From contig NZ_CP012622.1 of assembly GCF_001281045.1 (NCBI RefSeq), forward strand, positions 434,001-498,000: a stretch of DNA of 64,000 nt. Reading direction: 5' to 3'. Of the stretch, positions 1 through 12,321 are shown piece by piece. This stretch comes from Spiroplasma cantharicola (GTDB taxonomy: Bacteria > Bacillota_I > Bacilli_A > Mycoplasmatales > Mycoplasmataceae). Numbering within the stretch: the first letter of the stretch is position 1; each line of letters starts with the position of its first letter. The notes under the pieces were generated by a model, which was given only the letters and a program-made list of their open reading frames with translations, was not told the origin of the DNA and did no database searches. The position numbers and the translations under genes were made by a program.

Positions 1-751
1 TAAAAGTAATGTTACATCAATTATTTCTGGTTTAGGACCATCATTGATGTTAGTTGATAAAAAAGCATCAAAACCTGAGGCTCTTGATATTGTTGAAGTT
101 TTAAAAAGTAAATTAGATGATGAAGGACCAAGTAAAATTATTTTAGGAGAAGATGAATGAAAAAATGCTCCTAAAAAATGATTACGTAAAATGATGTTCT
201 TAACAAATATTTCTGTAAATGATGATGAATTATTATGAAATAAATCAGCTAAATATGATCTTAAATCAAATAAAATTATTTCAATTGAAGAAGTTGCAAG
301 AGCAGTTTCAAAAGTAATTGCTGATCGTTCACAAGATAAATCAGCTTATACTTATGATGGAGCAACAGTTCTTAAAAAACATTTACTTGTTTCAGTAGAT
401 GCTCCAATTTCATTCTATATTACTCATAATGTTACACATGAGTTTGTTGAATGTCCTAAACAAGGATCACAATTAGTTGCAAATGAATTTATGAAATATT
501 TAAATGAACAATTAGCAGAAGTTGAATCTCCTTTTGCTAAAATAGTAGTATACTGTAAAGTTCCTGCAGAAGGTGTTGCAAAACTTCCAGTTATTATTAC
601 AACTAAATCAAAAGCTAATCAAGCAGTTGTATTTGAAGGATACTCAAGTAAAGATCAAAAAACTTATACAGTTGTTGATATTACAAGAAATGATTACGAC
701 CCATTGAAAGTTGGATCATTCAAAGTTACAGTTCGTTTGAAAAACTTATAG
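1..751 (+). CDS. fib: Fibril protein Fib, C-terminal part (5' end outside window)
   Basis: This is the last ~250 residues of the Spiroplasma fibril protein, which builds the flat cytoskeletal ribbon that gives the helical cell its shape and motility. The reading frame is open from base 2 if TGA is Trp. Landmark segments match Fib as I remember it: GPSKIILGEDEWKNAPKKW, DDELLWNKSAKYDL, a segment around FYITHNVTHEFVE, and the tail VVDITRNDYDPLKVGSFKV. Fib is normally about 510 residues with an N-terminal nucleosidase-like domain, which lies upstream of the window. A terminator follows directly. Fib is confined to Spiroplasma, so this is the main evidence for the genus. Confidence 0.93.
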
Positions 752-761
752 TCATAAAAAT

Positions 762-792
762 AAAAATCACTTCTATAGTGATTTTTTTATTT
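762..792 (+). terminator. Rho-independent terminator of fib
   Basis: A perfect 10-bp stem (762-771 with 777-786, loop TCTAT) is followed by a T-run. Confidence 0.85.
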
Positions 793-845
793 TTTAATAT
801 AATAGTAATTTAGTATATACTATTTTTAGTAAGGAGTGTTTTTTA

Positions 846-1319
846 ATGGCCAAGAAAAAAAATAAATTATTTTTTGAAGAAAATGAGAGTATAACTCATA
901 TCTTAGAAGATTTATTAGATTTATCTTTACTAAAATTTGATGATAATGAAAATAAAATAAATACTTTTAAAGTACCTGAAATAAATCAAAATAAGGCTGT
1001 TACGTTAAATACTACTCGTGCTGTTACTAATTTAAATAAAAATGTTTTTAAAAAAGAACCTATGGTACCAACACCAGAAGTAATAGATTTGCATTCAATA
1101 ATAGAAAAAGCCAGACAAAAAAATAATAAATTTATAAAGGAAACTGGAATTTCAAACTTTATTGAACCTGAACAAGTTATTCTTGAAAAAGCAAAAAAGC
1201 AAGGAAAATCAGCGTATGATTCAGATATATTAAGAGAATTAATATTGGAGAGACAAAAGAAAAAAAGAGAATTAATGGGTTTATCAAGTATAATAAATAA
1301 AGCAAAAACAAGAAAATAA
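846..1319 (+). CDS. Hypothetical basic protein downstream of fib
   Basis: A 157-residue, Lys/Glu-rich soluble protein with no signal peptide or membrane segment. The start is fixed by a strong AAGGAGTG ribosome binding site. The second half (residues ~80-157) is predicted helical and ends in a very basic tail (RQKKKRELMGLSSIINKAK). I do not recognise a domain. It sits between fib and a YitT-type gene, separated from fib by a terminator, with a TATACT -10-like box around 814. A cytoskeleton-related role would be a guess from position only. Confidence 0.75.
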   Translation: MAKKKNKLFFEENESITHILEDLLDLSLLKFDDNENKINTFKVPEINQNKAVTLNTTRAVTNLNKNVFKKEPMVPTPEVIDLHSIIEKARQKNNKFIKETGISNFIEPEQVILEKAKKQGKSAYDSDILRELILERQKKKRELMGLSSIINKAKTRK

Positions 1320-1386
1320 ATTTTATTTTTTTTATTATTTTTTTAAATAAATTAGTTTTAAACATTTTTTTTGGGGGGGTGAAACA

Positions 1387-3099
1387 ATGGAAAATAATTT
1401 GAATGATAAAATTGATGATATTCAGGAAGCAACTCAAGAAATTCTTCAAGACGATATTGTTGAATTTCAATCAAGTGAGGAAAAAAAATCTATTAGTAAA
1501 TTAGCAAAGGAACTAAATAAGGGTGGAAATATTGACGGTGAACTTTTAAGTAATCTTGAAAATAAAATTATGTCTAAAAGAGAACAAAAATTGCTTGTTC
1601 AACAATATTTTAAAACTAAATTTATTAGAGATATAGCTAAAATTATTTTAGCAGCTTTTTTAATTACTATTACATTTGACTACTTTATTACTCCAACTGG
1701 AAGAGCAGGTCTTTTCCCAGCTGGTGCAGGAGCAATTGCACGTTTTTTTGCAACTTTAACTTTTCCTAATCAAGATCAAGTTCAATTACAATCGTCATTT
1801 TATTTTATTTATTATTTTGCAATAAATATTCCTCTTTTTATTTTTGGATATATTAAACTAGGAAAACGTTTTACATTTACAACATTTATTTTTATAATTA
1901 TGCAAATTGGTTTTGACCAAATTATTCAAAATATTCCTTTTATTAACCCAAGAGAGTTTAATTTACTTGTAAATTATCAATTAATTGGGTCAATGCCTGG
2001 TTCATGAAATACAGGTATATGATTGTTTGTATTTGCTGCTTTAGGTGGCTTTCTATTAGGATTTTCATATTCAATTGTTTATAAAATTGGTTCATCTACA
2101 GGTGGATTAGACTTTTTAACTGTTTTTTTATCAAATAAAACAAATAAACCAGTAGGTTCATTAAATAGAAAAGTTAATTTTATTATCTTAGCAATCGTTA
2201 TTATTTTAAACACTGTAATTATTCCAATGTCACTTATTAATTCTGATATAAAAATTAATATTCTTCAAAGTGGAAACTATTATCAAGATAATAGTTTATT
2301 AAAATCAATGTGAGATTATGCAATTGAAAATGGAGCTTTAATAGGAGATAAAAATAGTTATCAATGAGATCCAGTATTTGAAGCTTGATTTTCTAATATT
2401 CTTAGCCAGGATAAGACACTAAATCCTGAAATTGCAAAAAACTTATTTGACGGTTCAGCAGCTCTTGCAAAAAATCAATATGAATTTTTAGTTCAATTTG
2501 TTTGTAAACAAGGTTACGGAGATGATTTAGTTAATATAAATCAAGGATTAGTTTGACATATTAAATTTTTATTTATTTTTGGACCATCATTATTTGCTTC
2601 TTTTTCACTAGTAATTTTTGCAGGAATATCAACTAATGTTTTCTATCCAAAATATACAGTAAGAACATATATGATAACAACAAATAATCCCAAAAAAATT
2701 AATAAAATGTTATTAGAAAATGGTTTTCAAAATGATATTTTAAACTGAGATAGTATAAATAGAATTAATGGAAATTATCTACATAGAAGTGTTATTATGG
2801 TTGCAATGTCTGTTATGGACTGAGATAAAATTGAAAGAGAAATCTTTATGATTGATCCACAAGTTAAAATAAATGCCATTATAACAAAAAGTGTACGTGG
2901 ATTATTTAATTATGAGATTAAAAAGAATGATGAAAGAGATGTTATTAGAACGAAAATTGAAAAGAATGAATTAGAATTAGAAAAAATTCGTCAAATTGCT
3001 ATTGTTCGAGCTCAAAAAGAACATGAAAAATTACATAAGAAAAGTCAAAAAAGAAAGTCAAAATCTAAAAAACAAGAGAATAATGATAAAAAAGATTAA
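1387..3099 (+). CDS. YitT family (DUF161/DUF2179) membrane protein
   Basis: A 570-residue protein read through several TGA(Trp) codons. A charged N-terminal extension of ~75 residues precedes the YitT membrane domain: hydrophobic segments with DYFITPTGRAGLFPAGAGA near residue 100 and GSSTGGLDFLTVFLSNKTN near residue 240. The soluble DUF2179 domain follows at residues ~430-520 (NPKKINKMLLENGF...RSVIMVAMSVMDWDKIEREI). It ends in a basic Lys-rich tail of ~45 residues. Typical YitT proteins are ~280 residues, so this one is about twice normal, with an insert of ~100 residues between the last two membrane segments. Transport function is presumed for the family but not established. The ribosome binding site lies in an unusual G7 run just before the ATG. 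Confidence 0.85.
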
Positions 3100-3175
3100 T
3101 TTTTTTAAAGAAACTAGTAAATTTATTAAATTTATTAGTTTTTTTGTTTATAATTATGATTATAGTGGTGATTTA

Positions 3176-3451
3176 ATGAAAGAAGAAAATCTTAAAAAAA
3201 TTATTTATGAAATGTTAGATCTTAAATTAACAGAAATAAGAAAAGAATTTACTAGAATTACTTTAAAAGATTTATACTGTTATTTAAAAGATGTAATATT
3301 TAAAAACAATAAAATAGTTGATTTGAATGATTTATCGTTCTTCATTATGAACATTAAAATTAACAAAGTATTTGAGTATCTAAATATAAGTGCAATTTTA
3401 GATAAACATAATTCAATTGAAACAGATTTAAAAATTATTTTAGAAAGATAG
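3176..3451 (+). CDS. ComN-like post-transcriptional regulator (PF13797-like)
   Basis: A 91-residue soluble protein. The frame is open further upstream, but that part overlaps the YitT tail; I chose the ATG at 3176 because GGTG lies just upstream and it gives a compact protein. The pattern (LKLTEIRKEF, then ITLKDLYCYL, then DLSFFIMNIKINKVFEYLN) resembles Bacillus ComN/YrzD. In Firmicutes and Mollicutes this family often lies next to secDF, as here. Its TAG stop overlaps the GTG start of secDF by one base (3451), implying translational coupling. The family assignment is by eye. Confidence 0.6.
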   Translation: MKEENLKKIIYEMLDLKLTEIRKEFTRITLKDLYCYLKDVIFKNNKIVDLNDLSFFIMNIKINKVFEYLNISAILDKHNSIETDLKIILER

Positions 3452-6400
3452 TGGTTAACTTGAATAACAAGGAAAAAAATATAAGCAAAAAACCTAAGAA
3501 ACCAATTGTAAAAAGTTTTGCTATATTAATAATTATTTGTTCTTTGGTATTAGGGATTGTTTTCTCTAATTTAAAATTCTCAGAAAATATTAAGTTGGGT
3601 TCAGACTTTAAAGGTTATTACTCAGCTCTTGTTTCAGTTGGGAATTTAAATGAAGATGAATCAATTAATGGTCAACCAAATGGTGATTCAAATGAAGGTG
3701 CTAAAGCTTTAAATGAACGTTTAAATCCAATGGGAAATAATCAAATAATAATAGAAAAAGCTGGTAAAAACTTCTTAAAAGTTTTATCACCTGTTGATGC
3801 TTATCAAAATGAAACAATTTTTAAAAACCAAATTCAAAAAAATGGTGGAATTGTTTTATTAGATTCTACTGAAAATAAGTATACTGACTTACAAATTTCA
3901 GCTGAAGAAAGCAACAAAATTGAAAGAAAAGGAATTAATGATTACTTTACTGGAGCAACATCAACTTTTATTAATGAATCAAATTCAAAAAACCCTGCAA
4001 TTTCATACTCATTAAATGGTGATAATTTTAAATCATTATTCCCAAAAGCTGAAGAGGGTGGAGCAGGTGAAACTCGTGAAGAAGGTACTTTACCTTTATT
4101 CATTCTTTTAGACGCTGATGGTTTTTATAATGATATAAGAAACTATTTTAATTTAATTAAAGGGAACAAAAAAGATAGAATTGAAGAATTTTTTAAAGTT
4201 ATAGTTGATCCTTTAAGAACATTTTATGACGCAACAAATACTTCTACAAAAGTTAAAGAAGTTTTATATGACTTATTTTATGGTCAATGAACTGAAAAAA
4301 CTAGTTCTGGAATTAATACTACTTATAGAGGGTCTTTAATGGCTAGAAGAAATGGTTCAAATGATTCTCTAAGAGATGCAAATTCTTTTTTAGAAGTTGT
4401 TGACTCATTTAATTATTTGGCAGAAACATCAAAATATGTTTATGATTCAAATGCTGTAACAAAAGATTTTGAAACTGGTGGAAGATATTCACAAAATGTA
4501 CAATTATGAAATTCTTCAAATACATTAACAGAAAAATATAAAGTTAATGAAATATTTTCTTTAATTAATCCTGTACTTTTAAATTTTGTAAGAACAAATC
4601 AAATACTTTTTAATGAAACTTATGCAAATAACTTAGCAACTAATTATTTCTTATTTAATGGAAATGTTACTGAATCAAACTCACAAAATTCTAATGGATA
4701 TATCGATGGAGAGAAATTAATAACTAAAGTTGATTCTGAAGCGAAAGCTAGAATTGGAGCTTCATTATTCAATGCTTCTGGTAAAGGTTTTGTCTTTACA
4801 GTTAACTCTGTTGCAACTATTGATGGAAAAGTAACTAAAATAATGTTAATCTCATCACTAGTATTTATATTAATTATTGTTTTATGTCTAGTTATCTTTA
4901 TGGGATTCTTCTACAGATTACTTGGTTTATTTTCAATGATAATTACATTATCAATTATAGGCTTGACTTTATTGTCACTATCATGATTTAACTTAGCAGT
5001 GGGACCAGAAACAATTATTTGTTCATTTATTTTAGTAGGGTTAAATATTGAGATTTTCTCTTCATTATTTGAAAATATGAAGGAAAGTTATTATTTAAAA
5101 CAAAGGGGATTAAAAACTAGTTTTAATATTTCTATTAAAGAAACTGTGGGAATTGCTTTAGATCTTGTTGTTGCTCTATTAGTTCCAGCAATGTGTATGT
5201 TCTGAATTTCGTCAAATGCAATTATTTCAATGGCAATAATGTTAGCAATGGGGTCATTCTTTACAGTTTTATTTACAATAGTAGTAGGTGTAATTCTATT
5301 TAAATTAGTAATTAATTCTCAGTTAATTGCAAATAAATCATATTTATTTGCTTTAAACACAGATTTTGCTTCTCAAGGTAAATTCTTTATTAATTATAAA
5401 ATTAGAAAAATAGAATCTAAAATTGCTAAATTAAACTCAAATACTAAAACAATTGATAAAGAATTAATTTCAAAACTTGAGAATAATTTGAAATCTTTAA
5501 ATGAAAAGTTAAAAGAAATTAATCTTAAAGATATTGAAAAAAATAATAAAAAGCAAGAACTATCTAAAGCTAAATTAAATAAAAAAATTGATTTAATTAC
5601 ACAAAAAATAGCTAAATTAAATTCTGAAAAAGATGCAAAAAAAATTCAAGCATTGAATTTTAAAGTGAATGAATTAATCTTTGTAAGAGATGATAATACT
5701 CAAAATATTCTTGAAGAAGAAGGGCAAATTATTACTTCAACAAATGAAAAATTAAAAATTAAAACAATTGAAAGAAACATAAAAAATGGAACTAAATTTG
5801 TTTCATTATTCGGAGTAATTCTACTAGCAGTATCACTTGCTTTTGGATTATTATTTGGTTTACGCTTTGATAATACATTTGGAGGAAGAACTGATTATAC
5901 TTTATGAGGTGATAATACTTCAACACTTTATTTACAAATTAAAGAAGAACGTTTTGAAGATACAAGTAATGGTAGTGCAGATAAGTTAGAAAAGATCTTT
6001 AATTTTAAAGAAGATTTAATTCAAAAACATGAGGACTTTATAAGTAATAACAGTGGTGAACGTGAAGCAATTAAATTAGATGAAACAAGAACAGTAAGTG
6101 AATTTTTAAACTTTGCATTTGAAGATAGTTTCTATATTAATTATTTGGCTCAAAATTTCTCAAATAATAAATCATATAAAAGTAAAAGTTATTCAGTTTC
6201 TTACGGAGATAAATTTATATTTAATGATTCTTCTTCAATTACAGATATAAATCAAAATTGAATCACAGTTACAGTGTTTACACAAGATTTAAAACAATCA
6301 GCAATTATTAAAAAAATGTTTAATAACTTAGGTGTTGATAAAAATTCAAATTCAACTTCAGGTAATGGATTTATAACAAAAGCTATTAAACCTGCAACAA

Positions 6401-7233
6401 TGCTTTGGTCAATTAAAGAAATAGCAATTTCTGTATTAACAATTATTGGTGCATTAGTTATTTATATTCTTATTAGATTTAAATGAACATATTATATAGC
6501 AATGATAGTTTCAATAGTTTTAGCACCATTAGTAGTAGTAGCAGCAATTACTGCATTACAAATACCTTTAGGAAATGTAGCAATTATTGCAATAGTTGGT
6601 TCAATATTCTTTACAATTATTTCTTTATTCATAATTTTTGGTAAAGCAAGAACTTTAATTGCTTCAAAAGATGAAAAATCATTAATTAACTTCTTTAAAC
6701 AAGAAATTGAAATTATTTATGATACAAAATCAGTTAAGAAAAAAATGAATGATGAGCTATTTAATCTTAAAAATGAAATGAGATTAAATATTAAAACTAA
6801 TAATCTGCCAAAAGAAGAAAAGAAAAAATTAAAATTAGAATTTAAAGAAATTAAACATAATAAAAAAATAGAATTTAAAAAAGTTAAAAAAGCTAATAAA
6901 ATAAAAATAAATAGAGTTGCAAAACAAAATAACTATTTATCTGAAGTTTTAGTAAAAACATTTAAATTTGGATTAGTAAGATGTTTATTATTAATTTCTT
7001 TATATACAATTCTTGGAGTTGTATTAGCTGCGTCTATGTCAAGTATCTGATCATTTGGAACTTCAATGATTATTGGAACTGTTATTTCAAGTGTGTTTGT
7101 ATTATTTATATCATTACCGCTATGAGTAGTGTTTGAGCAAATAAGAATAAGAAATCAATTAGCAAGAAAACGTTTCATAAATGGTTTATATGTTTCAAAT
7201 GAAGAACAAATCATAGAAGGAATAAATGATTAA
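3451..7233 (+). CDS. secDF: Fused protein translocase subunit SecDF
   Basis: A 1260-residue RND-type membrane protein that assists late steps of Sec-dependent export using the proton gradient. One TM segment near the N-terminus is followed by the SecD periplasmic P1 region (LNPMGNNQIIIEKAGKNFLKV at ~92-112), the TM2-6 bundle, a second TM plus the SecF region (GGRTDYTLWG), and the last TM bundle ending near residue 1230. Two Lys-rich coiled-coil inserts are unusual: residues ~650-780 between the SecD and SecF halves, and ~1085-1155 inside the SecF half. The start could be GTG 3451 or TTG 3460; GTG overlaps the upstream stop. The many secreted proteins and lipoproteins in this window are presumably its clients. 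Confidence 0.9.
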
Positions 7234-7246
7234 GAGGTAAGTAAAT

Positions 7247-7759
7247 ATGGATATAAATAAATATATTCTAGATGTTCATAATTTCCCAATAGAGGGAGTT
7301 ACTTTTAAAGATATTACTCCTTTATTAAATGATAAGGATGCATTTAAATATGTAATTGATAAAATGGTTGAATATGTAAAAGAGAAAAAAGCAACTGTTA
7401 TAGTAGCTCCAGAAGCAAGAGGTTTTTTACTTGCTTCTGCAGTTGCATATGCTGCTAATTGCCGTTTTGTATTGGTAAGAAAACCAGGAAAATTACCAAG
7501 AAAAGTAAAAGATGTTGAATATGTTCTTGAATATGGTAAAGGTCATATTCAAATGCATGTTGGAGATTTAAAAGAAAATGATAATGTTGTTATTGTAGAC
7601 GATGTATTAGCGACTGGTGGTACTATGAAAGCAATTGTTGAACTTGTTAATCAAGAAAAGGCAAAAGTTGGTGGAATAGTATTCTTAGCTGATTTATCAT
7701 TTCTACATGAACCAGACTTATTTAAAGAGTTTGATTCAAAGAGCTTAATAACTTATTAG
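7247..7759 (+). CDS. apt: Adenine phosphoribosyltransferase
   Basis: A 170-residue cytosolic enzyme converting adenine and PRPP to AMP; Mollicutes cannot make purines de novo, so salvage is essential. The PRPP-binding motif VVIVDDVLATGGTM is at residues ~112-125 and the APRT N-terminal signature FPIEGVTFKDITPLL is at 13-27. VAPEARGFLLASAVA is the purine-binding hood segment. Length matches the family. It lies 13 nt after secDF with an AGAGGTAAG ribosome binding site, so it is probably co-transcribed, and ends at a strong terminator. Confidence 0.95.
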   Translation: MDINKYILDVHNFPIEGVTFKDITPLLNDKDAFKYVIDKMVEYVKEKKATVIVAPEARGFLLASAVAYAANCRFVLVRKPGKLPRKVKDVEYVLEYGKGHIQMHVGDLKENDNVVIVDDVLATGGTMKAIVELVNQEKAKVGGIVFLADLSFLHEPDLFKEFDSKSLITY

Positions 7760-7765
7760 TATAAT

Positions 7766-7797
7766 AAAGACAAATATGATAATATTTGTCTTTTTTT
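7766..7797 (+). terminator. Terminator after apt
   Basis: A perfect 12-bp stem (7766-7777/7782-7793, loop GATA) runs into T7. Confidence 0.9.
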
Positions 7798-7889
7798 ATA
7801 TTTAAAAAATTGGGGTCAAGCTTAGTATTATTAACTTAATTTATATATAATATAGTTATTAATAAAATATTAAAGACAAGGGGAATTTT

Positions 7890-10211
7890 ATGCAGTCAAG
7901 AGCCTCAATGAGCGAACAAGAATTTAATTTTATTGAATGTCGTGATGTCGAAGTTCTTGTTTCAGAAATGAAAAAATATATTAAAAATAAAAAGCTAATT
8001 GATGAAGTTAAAAGAGCATACTTTTATGCTGAAGAAAAACACAAAAATCAAAAAAGAAAAAGTGGAGATCCCTTTATAATTCATCCACTTTCAACTGCAT
8101 ATTATTTAGCACAATGAAGAATGGGGCCTAAAACTATTATTGCAGGTCTTTTACACGATGTAATTGAAGATACACCAGTTACTTTTTCAGAAATTGAAGA
8201 ATTATATGGTGTTGAAGTTGCAGATATTGTTGAAGCTGTAACTAAAGTAAGTTATTTTACTAAAGAAAATCGTGAGCAGATGAAGGCTAATTATTTAAGA
8301 AAATTATTCTTGTCAATGATTAGAGATATTAGAGTTATTATTGTAAAAATTGCTGACCGTATGCATAATTTACTAACTCTTCAACATATGAAACCAGAAA
8401 AGCAAAAAATTATTGCTAAAGAAACATTAGAAATTTATTCAACAATTGCTCACAGAATTGGTATGAAAAATGCTAAAAATCTTTTAGAAGACTACTCTTT
8501 TGAATATTTAAATCCAAAAGAATTTAAGAGAGTTAAAAGTCTTTTAGAAGAAGATAAAAGTACTAGAAAAGAAATTATTGACGAAATTATTGCTGAGGTT
8601 AATAAAAAATTAAAATCTGGTGGTATTTCTAATGCTATTATTTTTGGTCGTTCAAAAACAATTTATTCAATTTATAGAAAATTAACTCAATTCGGTAAAT
8701 CATTTAGTGATATTCACGATGTTTTAGCAGTTAGAATTATTACAGAAAAGCAAGATGATTGTTATAGAATTCTTGGATGATTACATGAATTATTTACGCC
8801 ATTATCGGGGAGATTTAAAGATTATATTGCAACTCCAAAAAATAACTTGTATCAATCATTGCACTCAACATTAGCAAGTAAGGATGGAGTTATTTTTGAA
8901 GCACAAATAAGAACCTTTGAAATGGATGATATTGCAGAAAATGGTGCTGCTGCCCATTGAAAATATAAAGAGGGTGAGAAAAATATTGATATTGCTGAAA
9001 AGCAAAAAGAAATTGATTTAAAAGTTGATATGTTTACAAGATTAATGGATTTAGAAAAATTAGCATCAGAAGCTGCAGAGTTAGATTACGAAGAAGAATC
9101 ACAAAAAATTGACTTAAGTGGTGAAGTTGTTGAAGAAGCTTTTAAATCTGATTACTTAGCACCAATGATATATATTCTAACTCCTGATGGTAATGTTGTT
9201 AACTTACCATTTGGATCAACTGTTTTAGATTTTGCATATAAAATTCACACTGAAGTTGGAAATAAAACTATTGGAGCTAAAATTAATGGGGTATTTTCTC
9301 CATATAACTCAACTTTAAATTCAGGAGAAATGGTTGAAATTCAAACCTCAAAAGATACAAATCCTCATGAAAAATGATTGCGTTTTGTTAGAACTTCAAC
9401 TGCTCGAAGAGCAATTGAAGATTATTTAAATGCTGAAAAAATAAAAGAAGAAGCTAAAGAACAAATTACCAATCAAAAAATTATTAGAAATGTTAAACGT
9501 GAAGTTGATCGTTATATTATTGCACATAATTTAAAATGACAAGTAAAATCAATTGAAGAAATTCAAAAAAAATTAAATGTCTTAGATTATAAAAATATTG
9601 ATGATTTTTTATTATCTGTAGGAAACGGTGATTTTTCAATTCCTGAAGCAGTTGAAATTGTTTATGTTTCAAAACAAGAATTAAAAGACATTGAAGTAAT
9701 TAATGATATGAAAACTAGAAAATATAAATCAGCTAAGGGAAGAGATGACTTAAGAATTAATGGAATTGAAAAAGTTAATTGTACTCTTGCACAATGTTGT
9801 TATCCAGTTCCAATTGAACCAGTTACTAGTTTTATGTCAAAAACAAAAGGAATTCAAGTTCACAGAAGTGATTGTTTAAATATTACCAATATTAAAAGAG
9901 TAAAGAACTTATTAGAAACAGAATGAATTGAAGCAAAAACAGTAGATAGACATTATAATGCAAAAATAAGAATGACAACTTATGATAGACCAGGAATCTT
10001 ATTAGATATTATTAATGTCTTTAATGCTCAAAGAGTAAATTTAAATGAAGTTAAAGTAATTTCTCAAGAAGAAGATTATTCAGGAAAAGGAAGTATGATT
10101 ATTAGTGTAAATAGCGCTGAACAACTTATTGTTATCTTAAAATCTCTTTCAGAAATTCCTGGTGTTATTTCAGTAACAAGAGCAACTTCTTCTGAAAATC
10201 CAATGGCTTAA
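7890..10211 (+). CDS. rel: RelA/SpoT bifunctional (p)ppGpp synthetase/hydrolase
   Basis: A 773-residue long RSH enzyme of the stringent response. Domains in order: HD hydrolase ([13 protein letters not shown] near 63-75, [10 protein letters not shown] near 87-96, ADRMHNL near 155), synthetase ([13 protein letters not shown] near 252, [20 protein letters not shown] near 306-325, EAQIRT near 337), TGS ([22 protein letters not shown] near 430), a zinc-finger-like Cys cluster ([12 protein letters not shown] near 630) and C-terminal ACT ([19 protein letters not shown] near 695). Start ATG 7890 has an AAGGGGA ribosome binding site. All expected motifs are present, so both activities are likely. It is a single gene between two terminators. 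Confidence 0.95.
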
Positions 10212-10301
10212 TTATATTTTTTGATACTAAATATAAAATTAAAATACTTTTATATCATAATTAAAAAAATTTTTAGAATTAAAATTTCTTAATATAAGTT
10301 T

Positions 10302-10353
10302 CCTTGTATATATTAAAAAAAATATACAAGGATTTTTTTTTTTTTTTTTTTTT
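10302..10353 (+). terminator. Terminator after rel with T21 tract
   Basis: A 10-bp stem (10302-10311/10322-10331, loop of 10 A/T) is followed by 21 consecutive T. The long homopolymer is prone to length change. The rest of 10212-10563 is A/T-rich with no coding signal, except an AAAGGAG ribosome binding site before 10564. Confidence 0.85.
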
Positions 10354-10563
10354 AACCTTAAATAATAATTGGTGTATTGTCTATATTTAATTTTAAAATA
10401 TGAATTTATATTTATTTATAAATATAAATTTTGTTTTATTGATCTTTAACTATATTTTATAAAAATTTTTTTCTTTTAAAAAATCTTTTTATAATTCTTT
10501 ATATTTTTTTATTTTCCTTTTAAGATAAATATATGATTATTGAAATAATCAAAGGAGATAGTT

Positions 10564-12231
10564 ATGAGAAAACTTTTAAATTTATTAGGGGCAGTTGGAC
10601 TAGTTGCAACAACTAGTGCAACTGTAATAGCTTGTGGACAAGATCTTGAAAAACCTGAAGTTACTATTGAAAAGGTTATAGAAGATTTTAAAGAGGATGT
10701 AAATCAAATAGTTCAAGAACATATTGCTGAAATAAGTAAAAATTTTTTTCTTGTAGATCAAGAAAATTCATTGTCTTTTTTTAATAAAGAAAAATTTTCA
10801 AGTTATATGGGATCAAATTCTGAAAAAAATGCTGATGACTCTATAAGAGAAAGCATTATTAAAGATTTTAATAATATAATTGAGTTAAATTTATTGAAAT
10901 ATAAAATTGAACTTTTGCAAAAAAAAGAGAAATATTCAACAATATTAGATAACATAAACGTTTTTAATGGAGTGACTTTAAGTTCAAATGAAAAAATAAA
11001 TTTAGCAACTAAAATTTCAACGGTCACTCAGGATAAAATATGATTTGGAACAACCAAATTTAGTTATTCAGTTTCAGTTAATTTTAAAAATAAAAAAGGA
11101 GTAATTGAGGAGTATAAAATATCAGATATTGATGCTTTAATTTCTTTAACTGATAATCAACAGATAGGTGGAGAAATTCAAAAAATGTATTCTAGTATAT
11201 CAGAAAATTTTATTAAAAATGAAATAAGTAAGATTTATACGGAAAATCTAATTTTGAAGAATAAAACATATTTAGAAAATGTTGATGAAGAGATACTAGA
11301 TTACTTAAATAGTAATAATTATATATTGAATTTTATTAATTTTGTCAAATCAGATTTTGGTGTTGAATTAAAAATGTCTAGTAATGTTGCTATTAAAGAG
11401 TTAGTAACAACTGCTTCTTATAGAAGCAGTACAGTTAAGTTTGATGATCAGTCAGAATTAGACTTTCAAAAAAGTTTTAAAGATTTTTTATTTGAGGATG
11501 GAAAAAAAATTGAGCAATTTATTTCTTCTACTCAGGAAAATTTTGAAAAAGAAATGAATAGTAAAATTGAGGAAAATTTAAATAAAATTAATAAAAATTT
11601 ATGAAATGATCCAAGCTTAGAAAAATCAATTAATTCAGTATTTAAAATGAGAATGGTTAAAGTAAAAAGTATGACTTATAAAATTGAAGAAAATAATTAT
11701 ATTGATATACCTGATATATATTTAAATTTATGACAGGTTAAGGATAAAAAAGTATCTCGAAGAGAAGAAATAAATCAAGATATAATAAAAAATATTAAAT
11801 CAGCTAGAGAATCATTTATAAAAACATATGGAATTGAGGATAAAAAAATTCCTAATCTTGACACGTACTTTTTTAATTATAAAGGTGATTCAAAAATTAT
11901 TAATAAATGAATTAATGAGTTAAATATTGTAAATAAAGCTGAAATAAGTGAATATGTAAATTTAACTCATAAAGAATTAATTAATGATAGAAATAAATTT
12001 TTAAAAGAATCTAAGCAAGATAATTTTCAATTTGATATATGAACACATCTGGATGGTGGTTTGCTGTATAAACCATTAATAAAAATTAATAATAAAAAAA
12101 TGGATTTAGGTACACATAATTCTAGCATTTCATCATTTTACTATAATGTAATATTTGAACTTGATTACTTTAAGATTAGTTTGGAAACATTCAAAACTAC
12201 AAATAATATTACATTGTTTGTTGAAGCATAA
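10564..12231 (+). CDS. Large Spiroplasma lipoprotein, function unknown
   Basis: A 555-residue protein with a lipoprotein signal (MRKLLNLLGAVGLV...VIACG, lipidated Cys24), exported by Sec and anchored on the outer face of the membrane. TGA(Trp) codons occur at several places, so standard-code translation would break it. After the signal it is mostly Lys/Glu/Asn-rich predicted helix with no motif I recognise. An AAAGGAGA ribosome binding site supports the start. It has its own terminator and lies between core genes and a block of decayed ABC genes. It is not obviously related to the GH18 or CxxC lipoproteins elsewhere in the window. Confidence 0.85.
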
Positions 12232-12321
12232 GAAATTAGTTTATTAATTTAAAATAATAAAGGTCTGTATTTGCAATTAAAATATTCAAAAAAATTATAA
12301 AAAAAATAAATTGCAAAGAGA

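Noticed and set aside
1177-1470. Hydrophobic - strand frame of 97 codons
   Set aside because: Antisense to two well-supported + genes; no ribosome binding site; hydrophobicity arises from reading A-rich coding strands backwards.
4288-4290. In-frame TGA codons splitting many genes into pieces
   Set aside because: They are tryptophan codons in Spiroplasma: conserved motifs continue straight through (for example FDGLDIDWE and GEDEWKNAPKKW). They are not stops or frameshifts.
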